From assembly GCF_023898315.1 (NCBI RefSeq), contig NC_064616.1, positions 703,605,389 to 703,669,388 of the forward strand: DNA of 64,000 bases, given 5' to 3'. A model generated the notes under the pieces. It was not told the DNA's origin and ran no database searches. It worked only from the letters and a program-made list of their open reading frames with translations. Below, in pieces: positions 31,601-40,273 of the stretch; positions within the stretch are counted from its first letter, which is position 1; each line of letters opens with the position of its first letter. Source of the stretch: Schistocerca nitens. Taxonomy: Eukaryota; Arthropoda; Insecta; Orthoptera; Acrididae. The position numbers were made by a program, and so were the translations under genes.

Positions 31601-32315
31601 GTATACCGTACACATTGACAGACACACTTTCATTCTGCTTTTCGAATATATGGACATGCTTTAGCTCTGTAGGAAACGGTATATTAGAAAAGTTTAATTT
31701 GTTTGCATGTGCAAAATAGGCAGACACACGGTGCGCATTCTTGCTTACAGGATACAAAGCAGCTAGAATTGCCCATTTAAAACAAGCATTACCTTTCGAG
31801 TGAACATTAATTACTGCATGTTTATTCGCAATCACTTTTGGCAGTTTCGTGTGACGTCCTGCATAAAACCCTTTGTTTTCGTTAACATTAATACATAGTT
31901 TTACTATATTACGCAACGCCCAACCTGAATCTCTCAATTGAAATTTCTCCAGTTTCTTTAACAGTACATCCCTAATTTTAGTTGAATACCACTCTTCGCT
32001 AATGTCAGCGGAGAATACATTTAAATTCTTTGTATTTAAGTACTTGTCTTCTACGTCACCCGATTTGGGCAGCACAAAGTTGCAAATGAGTGAAAAATTA
32101 ATTTTAAGAGGCTTGTTAATTTTACGCACTATGTTCTCAAAGACAGAGAAACACGCATCCAAGAAATATTTTGGGTCCTTAAACCCTCCTCGGTTAGATA
32201 TCTCACCTGTACATATTCTATTTTTGAACGCACTTTCAACCGAAACCCATTCCAGAGCATTACTTTCCTGATGATCATGATTCAGCTTAATGCGCTTTGG
32301 CGATGGTTCGGTCAT
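28671..32315 (-). CDS. polB: Protein-primed family B DNA polymerase of the Polinton
   Basis: 1,214 codons from ATG 32313-32315. N-terminal region with KGNACFKWAILAALYP, a C2H2-like finger (CPRCLSYFHSKQKLEAHLRDC, about 323-345), exonuclease motifs (YADTE at about 378; DSFNFL), polymerase motif A region DVNSLYSWAM (about 792), NNSVFGKTM, and motif C YTDTDSL (about 1045). This is the DNA_pol_B_2 type that replicates linear genomes from a terminal protein; in Polintons it copies the element. The frame is intact over its whole length. Its ATG overlaps the stop of the upstream short frame (TAATG). It is transcribed away from the integrase side. Confidence 0.96.
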   Translation of the reverse strand: MTEPSPKRIKLNHDHQESNALEWVSVESAFKNRICTGEISNRGGFKDPKYFLDACFSVFENIVRKINKPLKINFSLICNFVLPKSGDVEDKYLNTKNLNVFSADISEEWYSTKIRDVLLKKLEKFQLRDSGWALRNIVKLCINVNENKGFYAGRHTKLPKVIANKHAVINVHSKGNACFKWAILAALYPVSKNAHRVSAYFAHANKLNFSNIPFPTELKHVHIFEKQNESVSVNVYGIQYSDYEWMVVEEGEADEEREGARRTRERSKDIRVIPLHITKYQREKHVNLLMLQLENTNINHFYYIKSLSKLAHNSITAHHKSVVICPRCLSYFHSKQKLEAHLRDCAQFKPVNTIMPNEHNKYIKFSNFRNKLKLPFIIYADTECMLQPVAGCSRSSNSDQIHLHTPFSIAYYIHCTYNDDYSEFQLYRGRDCMQWFTKQLYAIAEYVNGFLLQNKEMILSPEEESAFHSAQICHICKEAFEAGDVKHRDHCHFTGEYRGAAHASCNVNYRPLFTVPVVFHNLSNYDSHFVITNICEQLVNETGRRRRRKTKLNPGRVSILPSNMEKYKSFTKSIQVTRKDRHCYINFRFIDSFNFLSCSLEKCASYLKPEECRIMRKYFPDDREFYLVNQKGIFPYEYVSDESVLSEEHLPPIQEFKSLLTGGRTVSECDYQRACNAWHLFKCKTLGEYSDLYLKIDVLLLSDVFENFRNLCIKTYESDPAHYVTSPGLAWDALLKTTKAELELITDIEQLQFVERGIRGGIVHCSCRHAVANNRFMSNYDENTDESYIIYLDVNSLYSWAMMQYLPVSHFSWLNAEIVKTFDVNNIPDDSDIGYILEVDLEYPENIHDMRSDLPLCPEKMIPPSSCVVGKASAPKKLISTLYDKKNYVIHYRNLKQCLQHNLKLRKIHRVLSFRQLPWMKPYIDINAQKRMAANNDFEKNFFKLMNNSVFGKTMQNVRKMRDIKLVTSWDGKYGASAMIAKPNFKRSVIFQENLVGIELDKLNVVFDKPISVGMAILDISKTRLVDFHYGYILNKFPVKDVKLCYTDTDSLIYHIKTQNIYEDIKSDVQKWFDTSGFPVNNRYNIPLVNKKEVGLLKDELNGELITEFTGLRAKMYALETESLRVMQRAKGIKQSSIKALSIDDYRECMLNLDAKTSVQYIIQSKCHVVSTVKQQKLGLSAHDDKRFILPDKVNTLAWGHYQLKNKENLTTSD

Positions 32316-32641
32316 TATTCACTTTCAGCGCTTCTCAAAATATCGTATATGGCAGACAACAGGACATTACAATTAGAATATATAAATGAAACATCCCCAC
32401 TCTCTAGCCATGTTTTGAGGCAAGCAGCTCCATTTACAAAATCAAATTGACAACTAAATGCATTATGAGAACAAATTGTATACAATACAAACAAAATCTC
32501 TTTGATGTAAGCATCTACAAGATTATTAAACTTGGTAACATATAACTCTGTGTAATAAGTACACTCGTATTTGTCATAGACTTGAAAAGCAGCAAAATGT
32601 TCACCTTGTTTAAAGCACTCTGTTTGACCCTGCAGTATCAC
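32315..32641 (-). CDS. Short unknown frame coupled to polB
   Basis: About 108 codons with a protein-like composition ending RSAESE, and with its TAA overlapping the polB ATG (TAATG). There is no ATG anywhere in the frame; the open stretch begins at GTG 32639-32641 just after a stop, and a TATA-like CATAAAAT lies near 32645-32655. It could be a non-AUG-started protein, an exon whose start lies elsewhere, or a remnant. No family recognised. Confidence 0.4.
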   Translation of the reverse strand: MILQGQTECFKQGEHFAAFQVYDKYECTYYTELYVTKFNNLVDAYIKEILFVLYTICSHNAFSCQFDFVNGAACLKTWLESGDVSFIYSNCNVLLSAIYDILRSAESE

Positions 32642-33239
32642 GCATTCATTTTATGCGTTCACATAACATCAGCTGTTGGACGAGGACAATGACCGCCAGC
32701 CCGAAAGCAAGGGCGAAGATGTAACTGCTTACGCCAGATGGTTGAGAACAAGAAAAAACGGTACGTCCCACCAGCCACGATCACATGCGCAGATGTTCAC
32801 TATGACCTTACGCAATGATTTTTCTTTTTTTTTTTTTTTTTTTGCCAGCAGACTTCGTCTTCTTGTCTTCCTTTTACACAGCTGGTGTTTAAAGCCCCCC
32901 CCCTCCTGGAACAGCTGCGAACCTCCTGCTGTTGCTAACATTGCTATTATTGTCATACAGCATCCTCTACATCCATATTTTCTTTTTTTTTAAAAATAAC
33001 AGATAAAATGAGATGCTTTTAGAGAGCTGCTATCAGTCTACGTTTCACCGAGGTGGCTGCTCATTTTATCATCGCCATTATCGTCTATAGAGAGAGAGAG
33101 AGAGACATTATCTGTTTGTCAGGTAAGAGAAGTCGGTGATGGATTGGGATTTACAATGATACTAGCAACATTAAACGAAATTAGACGATGCCTTCATCAA
33201 TTTTTTTTTCTTCTTTTTTCCTTCTCACATCATGGCAGA
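32642..33239. other. Divergent intergenic region of the Polinton
   Basis: Separates the polB unit (minus) from the 33240 gene (plus). It holds T-rich runs (32821-32843, 32982-32991), a C8 run (32896-32904) and an (AG)n run at 33089-33105. No clear gene. Promoters for both sides must lie here; TCATTTTATC near 33060 is a possible initiator. Confidence 0.5.
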
Positions 33240-33692
33240 ATGAAGATAGCTTTCGTAGACCTGCAAGGATTCAAAGACGATGCAAATAATTTTGTGCCTA
33301 AACAAGCTGCTGCTATCCTCGTGGACGGCAATCAAGTTATTGCAGAGCAGTTTGTCACTATCGCACAAGTTTTAGCATTCAGCACCTTATCAGAGAAAAC
33401 TCAGAGGATAAACTCGTGGGTGACACGCAATCACCTTCATCAGCAGTGGGGAATGGATGGAGTGTCACTACTTACTGCGAGAAATACGCTGTGGGAGTTG
33501 TGCAAATCTTGTGACTACATTATGGTAATGGGTCTGGAAAAAGCAGATTGGACGACGACTTTGTTGGGCACAGATCATGGCAGAGTAGTTAACATGCAAT
33601 CTCTGGACTGTCCATCATTGAAATTGCTGAAAAAATCTTTCAATATTGCTGATGAGGAAAATGATCGATGTTTAGCAAAGACTAATGTATGA
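33240..33692 (+). CDS. Polinton protein of unknown function (KIAFVDLQGF type)
   Basis: 150 codons from ATG 33240. The start MKIAFVDLQGFKDD, followed by a PK-A block, recurs in proteins beside Polinton integrases as I recall them. The opening resembles the first acidic motif of an RNase H-like/DEDD nuclease, and a Trp and Asp later (WTTTLLGTDHG) could fit, but that is only an impression. The frame is intact. An AATAAA at 33717 follows the stop. It lies upstream of the integrase on the same strand. Confidence 0.65.
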   Translation: MKIAFVDLQGFKDDANNFVPKQAAAILVDGNQVIAEQFVTIAQVLAFSTLSEKTQRINSWVTRNHLHQQWGMDGVSLLTARNTLWELCKSCDYIMVMGLEKADWTTTLLGTDHGRVVNMQSLDCPSLKLLKKSFNIADEENDRCLAKTNV

Positions 33693-33808
33693 TTAATTAT
33701 GCGATGGTATTTTGAAAATAAAACGTCTTCCTAAAATACGTGTTATCTTTCTTTTTCCCCCTTGCTCCTCTTTCTCCTCCTCGTGTCTCCGCCCCCCTTC
33801 CAGCTCCA

Positions 33809-33840
33809 TATAAGCAAACATTTCTATCACAAGTGTGTCA
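33809..33840 (+). promoter_or_regulatory. Core promoter of the integrase gene
   Basis: TATAAG at 33809-33814 and an initiator GTCATTT with its A at 33840 (31 bp). The first ATG of the integrase frame is at 33900. Confidence 0.55.
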
Positions 33841-34317
33841 TTTCGAAAAGCATATTGCCTTCAGTAAGTAGCAAGTTAGAAGAAGAAAAAAAAAAGAAGA
33901 TGCAAGCTGCCATTGCTGATGAGCTTCATCGTCCTGCTCGCCGAACGTACCCCCAGGCGGTCAGTTATCACGAAAGGACTTGATGATCTCCATCAAGCAG
34001 ACTTAGTCGATATGATTGCATATTCTAAATGGAATTCTGGGTATAAGTATTTGATAACAGTAATTGACGTTTATTCAAAATATGCATGGGTCGCTGCTCT
34101 AAAGACTAAAACTGGAATTGCAGTTGCAAACGTACTTAAAAAAATATATATAGAAAGTAAGCGGGCCCCAGTAAATTTACAAACTGATCAAGGAAAAGAA
34201 TTCTACAATACTAGTTTTAAAAAGTTAATGCAGAAACTCAGAATTAATCACTACTCCACTTTTTCAAACATGAAAGCTTCCGTAGTTGAACGCTTTAACA
34301 GAACTCTCAAGAGTCTT

Positions 34318-37188
34318 GTTGTTGTTGTTGTGGTCTTCAGTCCTGAGACTGGTTTGATGCAGCTCTCCATGCTACTCTATCCTGTGCAAGCTTCTTCATC
34401 TCCCAGTACCTACTGCAACCTACATCCTTCTGAATCTGCTTAGTGTATTGATCTCTTGGTCTCCCTCTACGATTTTTACCCTCCACGCTGCCCTCCAATG
34501 CTAAATTTGTGATCCCTTGATGCCTCAAAACATGTCCTACCAACCGATCCCTTCTTCTAGTCAAGTTGTGCCACAAACTTCTCTTCTCCCCAATCCTATT
34601 CAATACCTCCTCATTAGTTACGTGATCTACCCACCTTATCTTCAGCATTCTTCTGTAGCACCACATTTCGAAAGCTTCTATTCTCTTCTTGTCCAAACTA
34701 GTTATCGTCCATGTCTCACTTCCATACATGGCTACACTCCATACAATACTTTCAGAAACGACTTCCTGACACCTAAATCTATACTCGATGTTAACAAATT
34801 TCTCTTCTTGAGAAACGCTTTCCTTGCCATTGCCAGTCTACATTTTATATCCTCTCTACTTCGACCATCATCGGTTATTTTACTCCCTAAATAGCAAAAC
34901 TCCTTTACTACTTTAAGTGTCTCATTTCCTAATCTAATTCCCTCAGCATCACCCGACTTAATTTGACTACATTCCATTATCCTCGTTTTGCTTTTGTTGA
35001 TGTTCATCTTATATCCTCCTTTCAAGACACTGTCCATTCCGTTCAACTGCTCTTCCAAGTCCTTTGCTGTCTCTGACAGAATTACAATGTCATCGGCGAA
35101 CCTCAAAGTTTTTACTTCTTCTCCATGAATTTTAATACCTACTCCGAATTTTTCTTTTGTTTCCGTTACTGCTTGCTCAATATACAGATTGAATAACATC
35201 GGGGAGAGGCTACAACCCTGTCTCACTCCTTTCCCAACCACTGCTTCCCTTTCATGCCCCTCGACTCTTATAACTGCCATCTGGTTTCTGTACAAATTGT
35301 AAATAGCCTTTCGCTCCCTGTATTTTACCCCTGCCACCTTCAGAATTTGAAAGAGAGTATTCCAGTCAACATTGTCAAAAGCTTTCTCTAAGTCTACAAA
35401 TGCTAGAAACGTAGGTTTGCCTTTTCTTAATCTTTCTTCCAAGATAAGTCGTAAGGTCAGTATTGCCTCACGTGTTCCAACATTTCTACGGAATCCAAAC
35501 TGATCTTCCCCGAGGTCCGCTTCTACCAGTTTTTCCATTCGTCTGTAAAGAATTCGCATTAGTATTTTGCAGCTGTGACTTATTAAACTGATAGTTCGGT
35601 AATTTTCACATCTGTCAACACCTGCTTTCTTTGGGATTGGAATTATTATATTCTTCTTGAAGTCTGAGGGTATTTCGCCTGTCTCATACATCGTGCTCAC
35701 CAGATGGTAGAGTTTTGTCATGACTGGCTCTCCCGAGGCCATCAGTAGTTCTAGTGGAATGTTGTCTACTCCCGGGGCCTTGTTTCGACTCAGGTCTTTC
35801 AGTGCTCTGTCAAACTCTTCACGCAGTATCTTATCTCCCATTTCGTCTTCATCTACATCCTCTTCCATTTCCATAATATTGTCCTCAAGTACATCTCCCT
35901 TGTATAAACCCTCTATATACTCCTTCCACCTTTCTGCCTTCCCTTCTTTGCTTAGAACTGGGTTTCCATCTGAGCTCTTGATACTCATACAAGTGGTTCT
36001 CTTCCCTCCAAAGGTCTCTTTAATTTTCCTGTAGGCAGTATCTATCTTACCCCTAGTGAGACAAGCCTCTACATCCTTACATTTGTCCTCTAGCCACCCC
36101 TGCTTAGCCATTTTGCACTTCCTGTCGATTTCATTTTTGAGACGTTTGTATTCATTTTTGCCTGCTTCATTTACTGCATTTTTATATTTTCTCCTTTCAT
36201 CAATTAAATTCAATATTTCTTCTGTTACCCAAGGATTTCTATTAGCCCTCGTCTTTTTACCTACTTGATCGTCTGCTGCCTTCACCACTTCATCCCTCAG
36301 AGCTACCCATTCTTCTTCTACTGTATTTCTTTCCCTCATTCCTGTCAATTGTTCCCTTATGCTCTCCCTGAAACTCTCTACAACCTCTGGTTCTTTCAGT
36401 TTATCCAGGTCCCATCTCCTTAAATTCCCACCTTTTTGCAGTTTCTTCAGTTTCAAACTGCAGTTCATAACCAGTAGATTGTGGTCAGAATCCACATCTG
36501 CCCCTGGAAATGTCTTACAATTTAAAACCTGGTTCCTAAATCTCTGTCTTACCATTATATAATCTATCTGAAACCTGTCAGTATCTCCTGGCTTCTTCCA
36601 TGTATACAGCCTCCTTTCATGATTCTTGAACCAAGTGTTAGCTATGATTAAGTTATGCTCTGTGCAAAATTCTACAAGGCGGCTTCCTCTTTCATTCCTT
36701 CCCCCCAATCCATATTCACCTACTATGTTTCCTTCTCTCCCTTTTCCTACTGACGAATTCCAGTCACCCATGACTATTAAATTTTCGTCTCCCTTCACTA
36801 CCTGAATAATTTCTTTTATCTCGTCATACATTTCATCTATTTCTTCATCACCTGCAGAGCTAGTTGGCATATAAACTTGTACTACTGTAGTAGGCATGGG
36901 CTTTGTGTCTATCTTGGCCACAATAATGCGTTCACTATGCTGTTTGTAGTAGCTAACCCGCACTCCTATTTTTTTATTCATTATTAAACCTACTCCTGCA
37001 TTACCCCTATTTGATTTTGTATTTATAACCCTGTAATCACCTGACCAAAAGTCTTGTTCCTCCTGCCACCGAACTTCGCTAATTCCCACTATATCTAACT
37101 TTAACCTATCCATTTCCCTTTTCAAATTTTCTAACCTACCTGCCCGATTAAGTGATCTGACATTCCACGCTCCGATCCGTAGAACGCC
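34318..37188 (-). mobile_element. RTE-type LINE inserted in the integrase gene
   Basis: 2,871 bp flanked by GAGTCTT at 34311-34317 and 37189-37195. The 3' end is a (CAA)n-type tail (plus strand GTTGTTGTTGTTGTT at 34318) instead of poly(A), typical of RTE-clade LINEs. The 5' end enters the endonuclease frame without an ATG, so it is slightly 5'-truncated. A fragment of the same family lies at 61541-61695. Confidence 0.93.
34337..37188 (-). pseudogene. RTE endonuclease-reverse transcriptase, one frameshift
   Basis: The apurinic-type endonuclease (WNVRSL, EVRWQEE, GDWNSSVG, DSDHNLL) is followed by reverse transcriptase (NYRTISLISHSCKI, FLAFVDLEKAFDNVDW, GVRQGCSLSPMLFN, RFADDIVIL). Near 34735-34745 the frame shifts. 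The remaining 130 codons (YGSETWTIT..., MWCYRRMLKI, RGRPRDQYTKQI) continue in another frame to a TGA at 34337-34339. Order and motifs are those of RTE elements. One indel makes it inactive. Its 5' end lacks the start codon. Confidence 0.93.
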
Positions 37189-37716
37189 GAGTCTTATGTT
37201 CCGAAAATTTACTGCTCAGGGCTCCTACAAATGGATTAACACTGTACAAGATCTGGTCCATCAGTATAATCACATGACACACAGAACGATTAAAATGCGA
37301 CCAGTGGATGTAAAAGATAATAGTCTTCTATCTACTGTGTATAACAAAATTAAAATGATTGATCCACGCCGGTCAAAACTCAAAGTTGGTGATTACGTCA
37401 GAATTAGTAAACAGAAAACAGTCTTAGACAAAGGGTACACCGCCAATTGGTCCACGGAAATTTTCAAAATACGTAAAGTGCAAGAAACCAATCCGAGAAC
37501 GTATCTCCTTGAAGATTACAAATCACAGCCCATAGCTGGAGCTTTCTATGTTGAAGAGTTACAAAAAACTAAATACCCATCATCATATATTGTGGAGAAA
37601 ATAATACGGAAGAAAGGAAGAAAAGCTTTGGTAAAGTGGCTTGGATTCAGCAATGCACACAACAGCTGGATAAATCTGTAAAAAGAAAATAAAAAAAAAT
37701 GCATAGTACATGCTGA

Positions 37717-37718
<2 letters not shown>

Positions 37719-37755
<37 letters not shown>
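37719..37755 (+). repeat. (GT)n microsatellite at the inner edge of the right TIR
   Basis: Mirror of the CA run at 7021-7108 but shorter; followed by GCGCGCGC and the TIR proper. Confidence 0.93.
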
Positions 37756-37761
<6 letters not shown>

Positions 37762-37767
<6 letters not shown>

Positions 37768-37897
37768 TGCGTAACATCTGCACTGGAGAGCTGCCAGAGC
37801 AAGCAGCGAGCAGTAGTGACGTCACGGAGCGGTACGGTGCTAAGGACGGTACATATACGTCCTCAATGTGTTCCAAAACCCCCATAGACTATCTACT
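37762..37897 (-). repeat. Right terminal inverted repeat of the Polinton
   Basis: 136 bp, reverse complement of 6885-7020 apart from a few substitutions; it contains GTGACGTCAC at 37816-37825 and ends CATAGACTATCTACT at 37897. The 6-bp duplication ATAGAC follows at 37898-37903. Confidence 0.95.
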
Positions 37898-37903
37898 ATA
37901 GAC

Positions 37904-40183
37904 TGGGACACTCAGATGTTTGAGACGGGTGGTAGGGACAGAGCATCGAGTGACATTATACTGAGTGCACTATCCGAAAATTACCTCGAGCAATTAAACA
38001 GAGAACCGACTCGTGGAGATAACATCTTGGACCTACTGATAACAAACAGACCCGAACTTTTCGACTCTGTAAGTGCAGAACAGAGAATCAGTGATTATAA
38101 GGCCGTTGCAGCATCCCTGAATATGGAAGTTAATAGGAATATAAAAAAAGGGAGGAAGGTTTATCTGTTTAGCAAGAGTAGTAGAAGGCAGATTTCAGAC
38201 TACCTAACAGATCAAAACGAAAATTTCTGTTCCGACACTGACTATGTTGAGCGTTTATGGAAAAAGTTTAAGGCAATTGTAAAATGCGTTTTAGACAGGT
38301 ACGTGCCGAGTAAAACTGTGAGGGACGGGAAAAACCCACCGTGGTTCAACAACAAAGTTAGGAAGCTACTGCGAAAGCAAAGAGAGCTTCACTCCAAGTT
38401 TAAACGCAGCCAAAACCTCTCAGACAAACAGAACCTAAACTATGTCAAAGTTAGCGTAAGGAGCGCTATGCGTGAAGCGTTCAGTGAATTCGAAAGTAAA
38501 ATTCTGTGTACCGACTTAATAGAAAATCCTAGGAAGTTCTGGTCTTACGTTAAATCAGTAAGTGGCTCGAAACAGCATATCCAGACACTCCGGGATGATG
38601 ATGGCATTGAAACAGAGGATGACATGCGTAAAGCTGAAATACTAAACACCTTTTTCCAAAGCTGTTTCACAGAGGAAGACCGCATTGCAGTTCCTTCTCT
38701 AAATCCTCGCACAAACGAAAAAATGGCTGACATCGAAATAAGTGTCCAAGGAATAGAAAAGCAACTGGAATCACTCAACAGAGGAAAGTCCACTGGACCT
38801 GACGGGATACCAATTCGTCTCTACACAGAGTACGCGAAAGAACTTGCCCCCCTTCTGACAGCCGTGTACCGCAAGTCTCTAGAGGAACGGAAGGTTCCAA
38901 ATGATTGGAAAAGAGCACAGGTAGTCCCAGTCTTCAAGAAGGGTCGTCGAGCAGATGCGCAAAACTATAGACCTATATCTCTGACGTCGATCTGTTGTAG
39001 AATTTTAGAACATGTTTTTTACTCGAGTATCATGTCGTTTTTGGAAACCCAGAATCTACTCTGTAGGAATCAACATGGATTCCGGAAACAGCGATCGTGT
39101 GAGACCCAACTCGCTTTATTTGTTCATGAGACCCAGAAAATATTAGATACCGGCTCCCAGGTAGATGCTATTTTTCTTGACTTCCGGAAGGCGTTCGATA
39201 CAGTTCCGCACTGTCGCCTGATAAACAAAGTAAGGGCCTACGGAATATCAGACCAGCTGTGTGGCTGGATTGAAGAGTTTTTAGCAAACAGAACACAGCA
39301 TGTTGTTATCAATGGAGAGACGTCTACAGACGTTAAAGTAACCTCTGGCGTGCCACAGGGGAGTGTTATGGGACCATTGCTTTTCACAATATATATAAAT
39401 GACCTAGTAGATAGTGTCGGAAGTTCCATGCGGCTTTTCGCGGATGATGCTGTAGTATACAGAGAAGTTGCAGCATTAGAAAATTGTAGCGAAATGCAGG
39501 AAGATCTGCAGCGGATAGGCACTTGGTGCAGCGAGTGGCAACTGTCCCTTAACATAGACAAATGTAATGTACTGCGAATAGATAGAAAGAAGGACCCTTT
39601 ATTGTATGATTATATGATAGCGGAACAAACACTGGTAGCAGTTACTTCTGTAAAATATCTGGGAGTATGCGTGCGGAACGATTTGAAGTGGAATGATCAT
39701 ATAAAGTTAATTGTTGGTAATGCGGGTGCCAGGTTGAGATTCATTGGGAGAGTCGTTAGAAAATGTAGTCCATCAACAAAGGAGGTGGCTTACAAAACAC
39801 TCCTTCGACATATACTTGAGTATTGCTCAACAGTGTGGGATCCGTACCAGACCGGGTTGACGGAGGAGATAGAGAAGATCCAAAGAAGAGCGGTGCGTTT
39901 CGTCACAGGGTTATTTGGTAACCGTAATAGCATTACGGAGATGTTTAGCAAACTCAAGTGGCAGACTCTCCAAGAGAGGCGCTCTGCATCGCTGTGTAGC
40001 TTGCTCGCCAGGTTTCGAGAGGGTACGTTTCTGGATGAGGTATCGAATATATTGCTTCCCCCTACTTATACCTCCTGAGGAGATCACGAATGTAAAATTA
40101 GAGAGATTCGAGCGCGCACGGAGGCTTTCAGACAGTCGTTCTTCCCGCGAACCATACGCGACTGGAACAGAAACGGGAGGTAA
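37904..40183 (+). pseudogene. LINE reverse transcriptase with one late nonsense codon
   Basis: Continuous frame from the LINE edge: end of endonuclease (DLLITNRPELFDSV), then RT blocks NYRPISLTSI, FLDFRKAFDTVPH, GVPQGSVMGPLLF and FADDAVVY. A TGA at 40076-40078 (context CTCCTGAGG) stops it 34 codons before a TAA at 40181-40183, and the codons in between keep the family pattern (FFPRTIRDWNR). CGA to TGA by CpG decay would explain it. Otherwise well preserved, so the Polinton entered a fairly young LINE. Confidence 0.9.
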
Positions 40184-40268
40184 TGACAGTGGCACGTAAA
40201 GTGCCCTCCGCCACACATCGTTGGGTGGCTTGCGCAGTACAAATGTAGAAATGTAGATGTAGATGTAG
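37904..40268 (+). mobile_element. 5'-truncated jockey/CR1-group LINE; target of the Polinton
   Basis: Begins within the end of the endonuclease region and ends in (ATGTAG)n at 40241-40268, a simple-repeat tail. The target duplication is AACAG at 6872-6876 and 40269-40273. The first 8 bp of the copy lie at 6877-6884, left of the Polinton. The host frame on the minus strand reads through when LINE and Polinton are removed. Confidence 0.88.
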
Positions 40269-40273
40269 AACAG

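Larger units (their letters stand above)
33900..37681 (+). pseudogene. int: Polinton integrase with chromodomain, split by a LINE and frameshifted
   Basis: The frame from ATG 33900 (MQAAIADELHRPARR) shifts within a C5 run near 33950-33954 into the frame holding the retroviral-type core: DLHQADLVDM, TDQGKEFYN, ASVVERFNRTLK (Asp, Asp, Glu, 33 residues between the last two). At 34317 the gene is cut by a 2,871-bp RTE-type LINE. It resumes at 37196 in the same frame as the core and ends at 37681 with a chromodomain (YIVEKII...KALVKWLGF...SWINL). By family knowledge it inserts the element with a 6-bp duplication. This copy is dead as it stands. Confidence 0.93.
6885..37897. mobile_element. Complete Polinton/Maverick transposon with two nested retrotransposons
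   Basis: The ends are fixed by 136-bp inverted repeats starting AGTAGATAGTCTATGG and by 6-bp target duplications ATAGAC at 6879-6884 and 37898-37903; a 6-bp TSD and AG...CT ends are family hallmarks. Total length is 31,013 bp. Subtracting the Gypsy (14631-27759) and the RTE LINE plus its TSD leaves about 15.0 kb, normal for the family. Genes seen: frameshifted unknown (7299), fiber-like (8697), ATPase (9871), tRNA (10681), PLA2-domain (10849), protease (11701), minor capsid (12134), major capsid (13212), acidic unknown (27815), polB (28671), small unknown (32315), unknown (33240) and integrase (33900). Known Polintons share the polymerase, integrase, ATPase, protease and capsid set. Confidence 0.97.
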
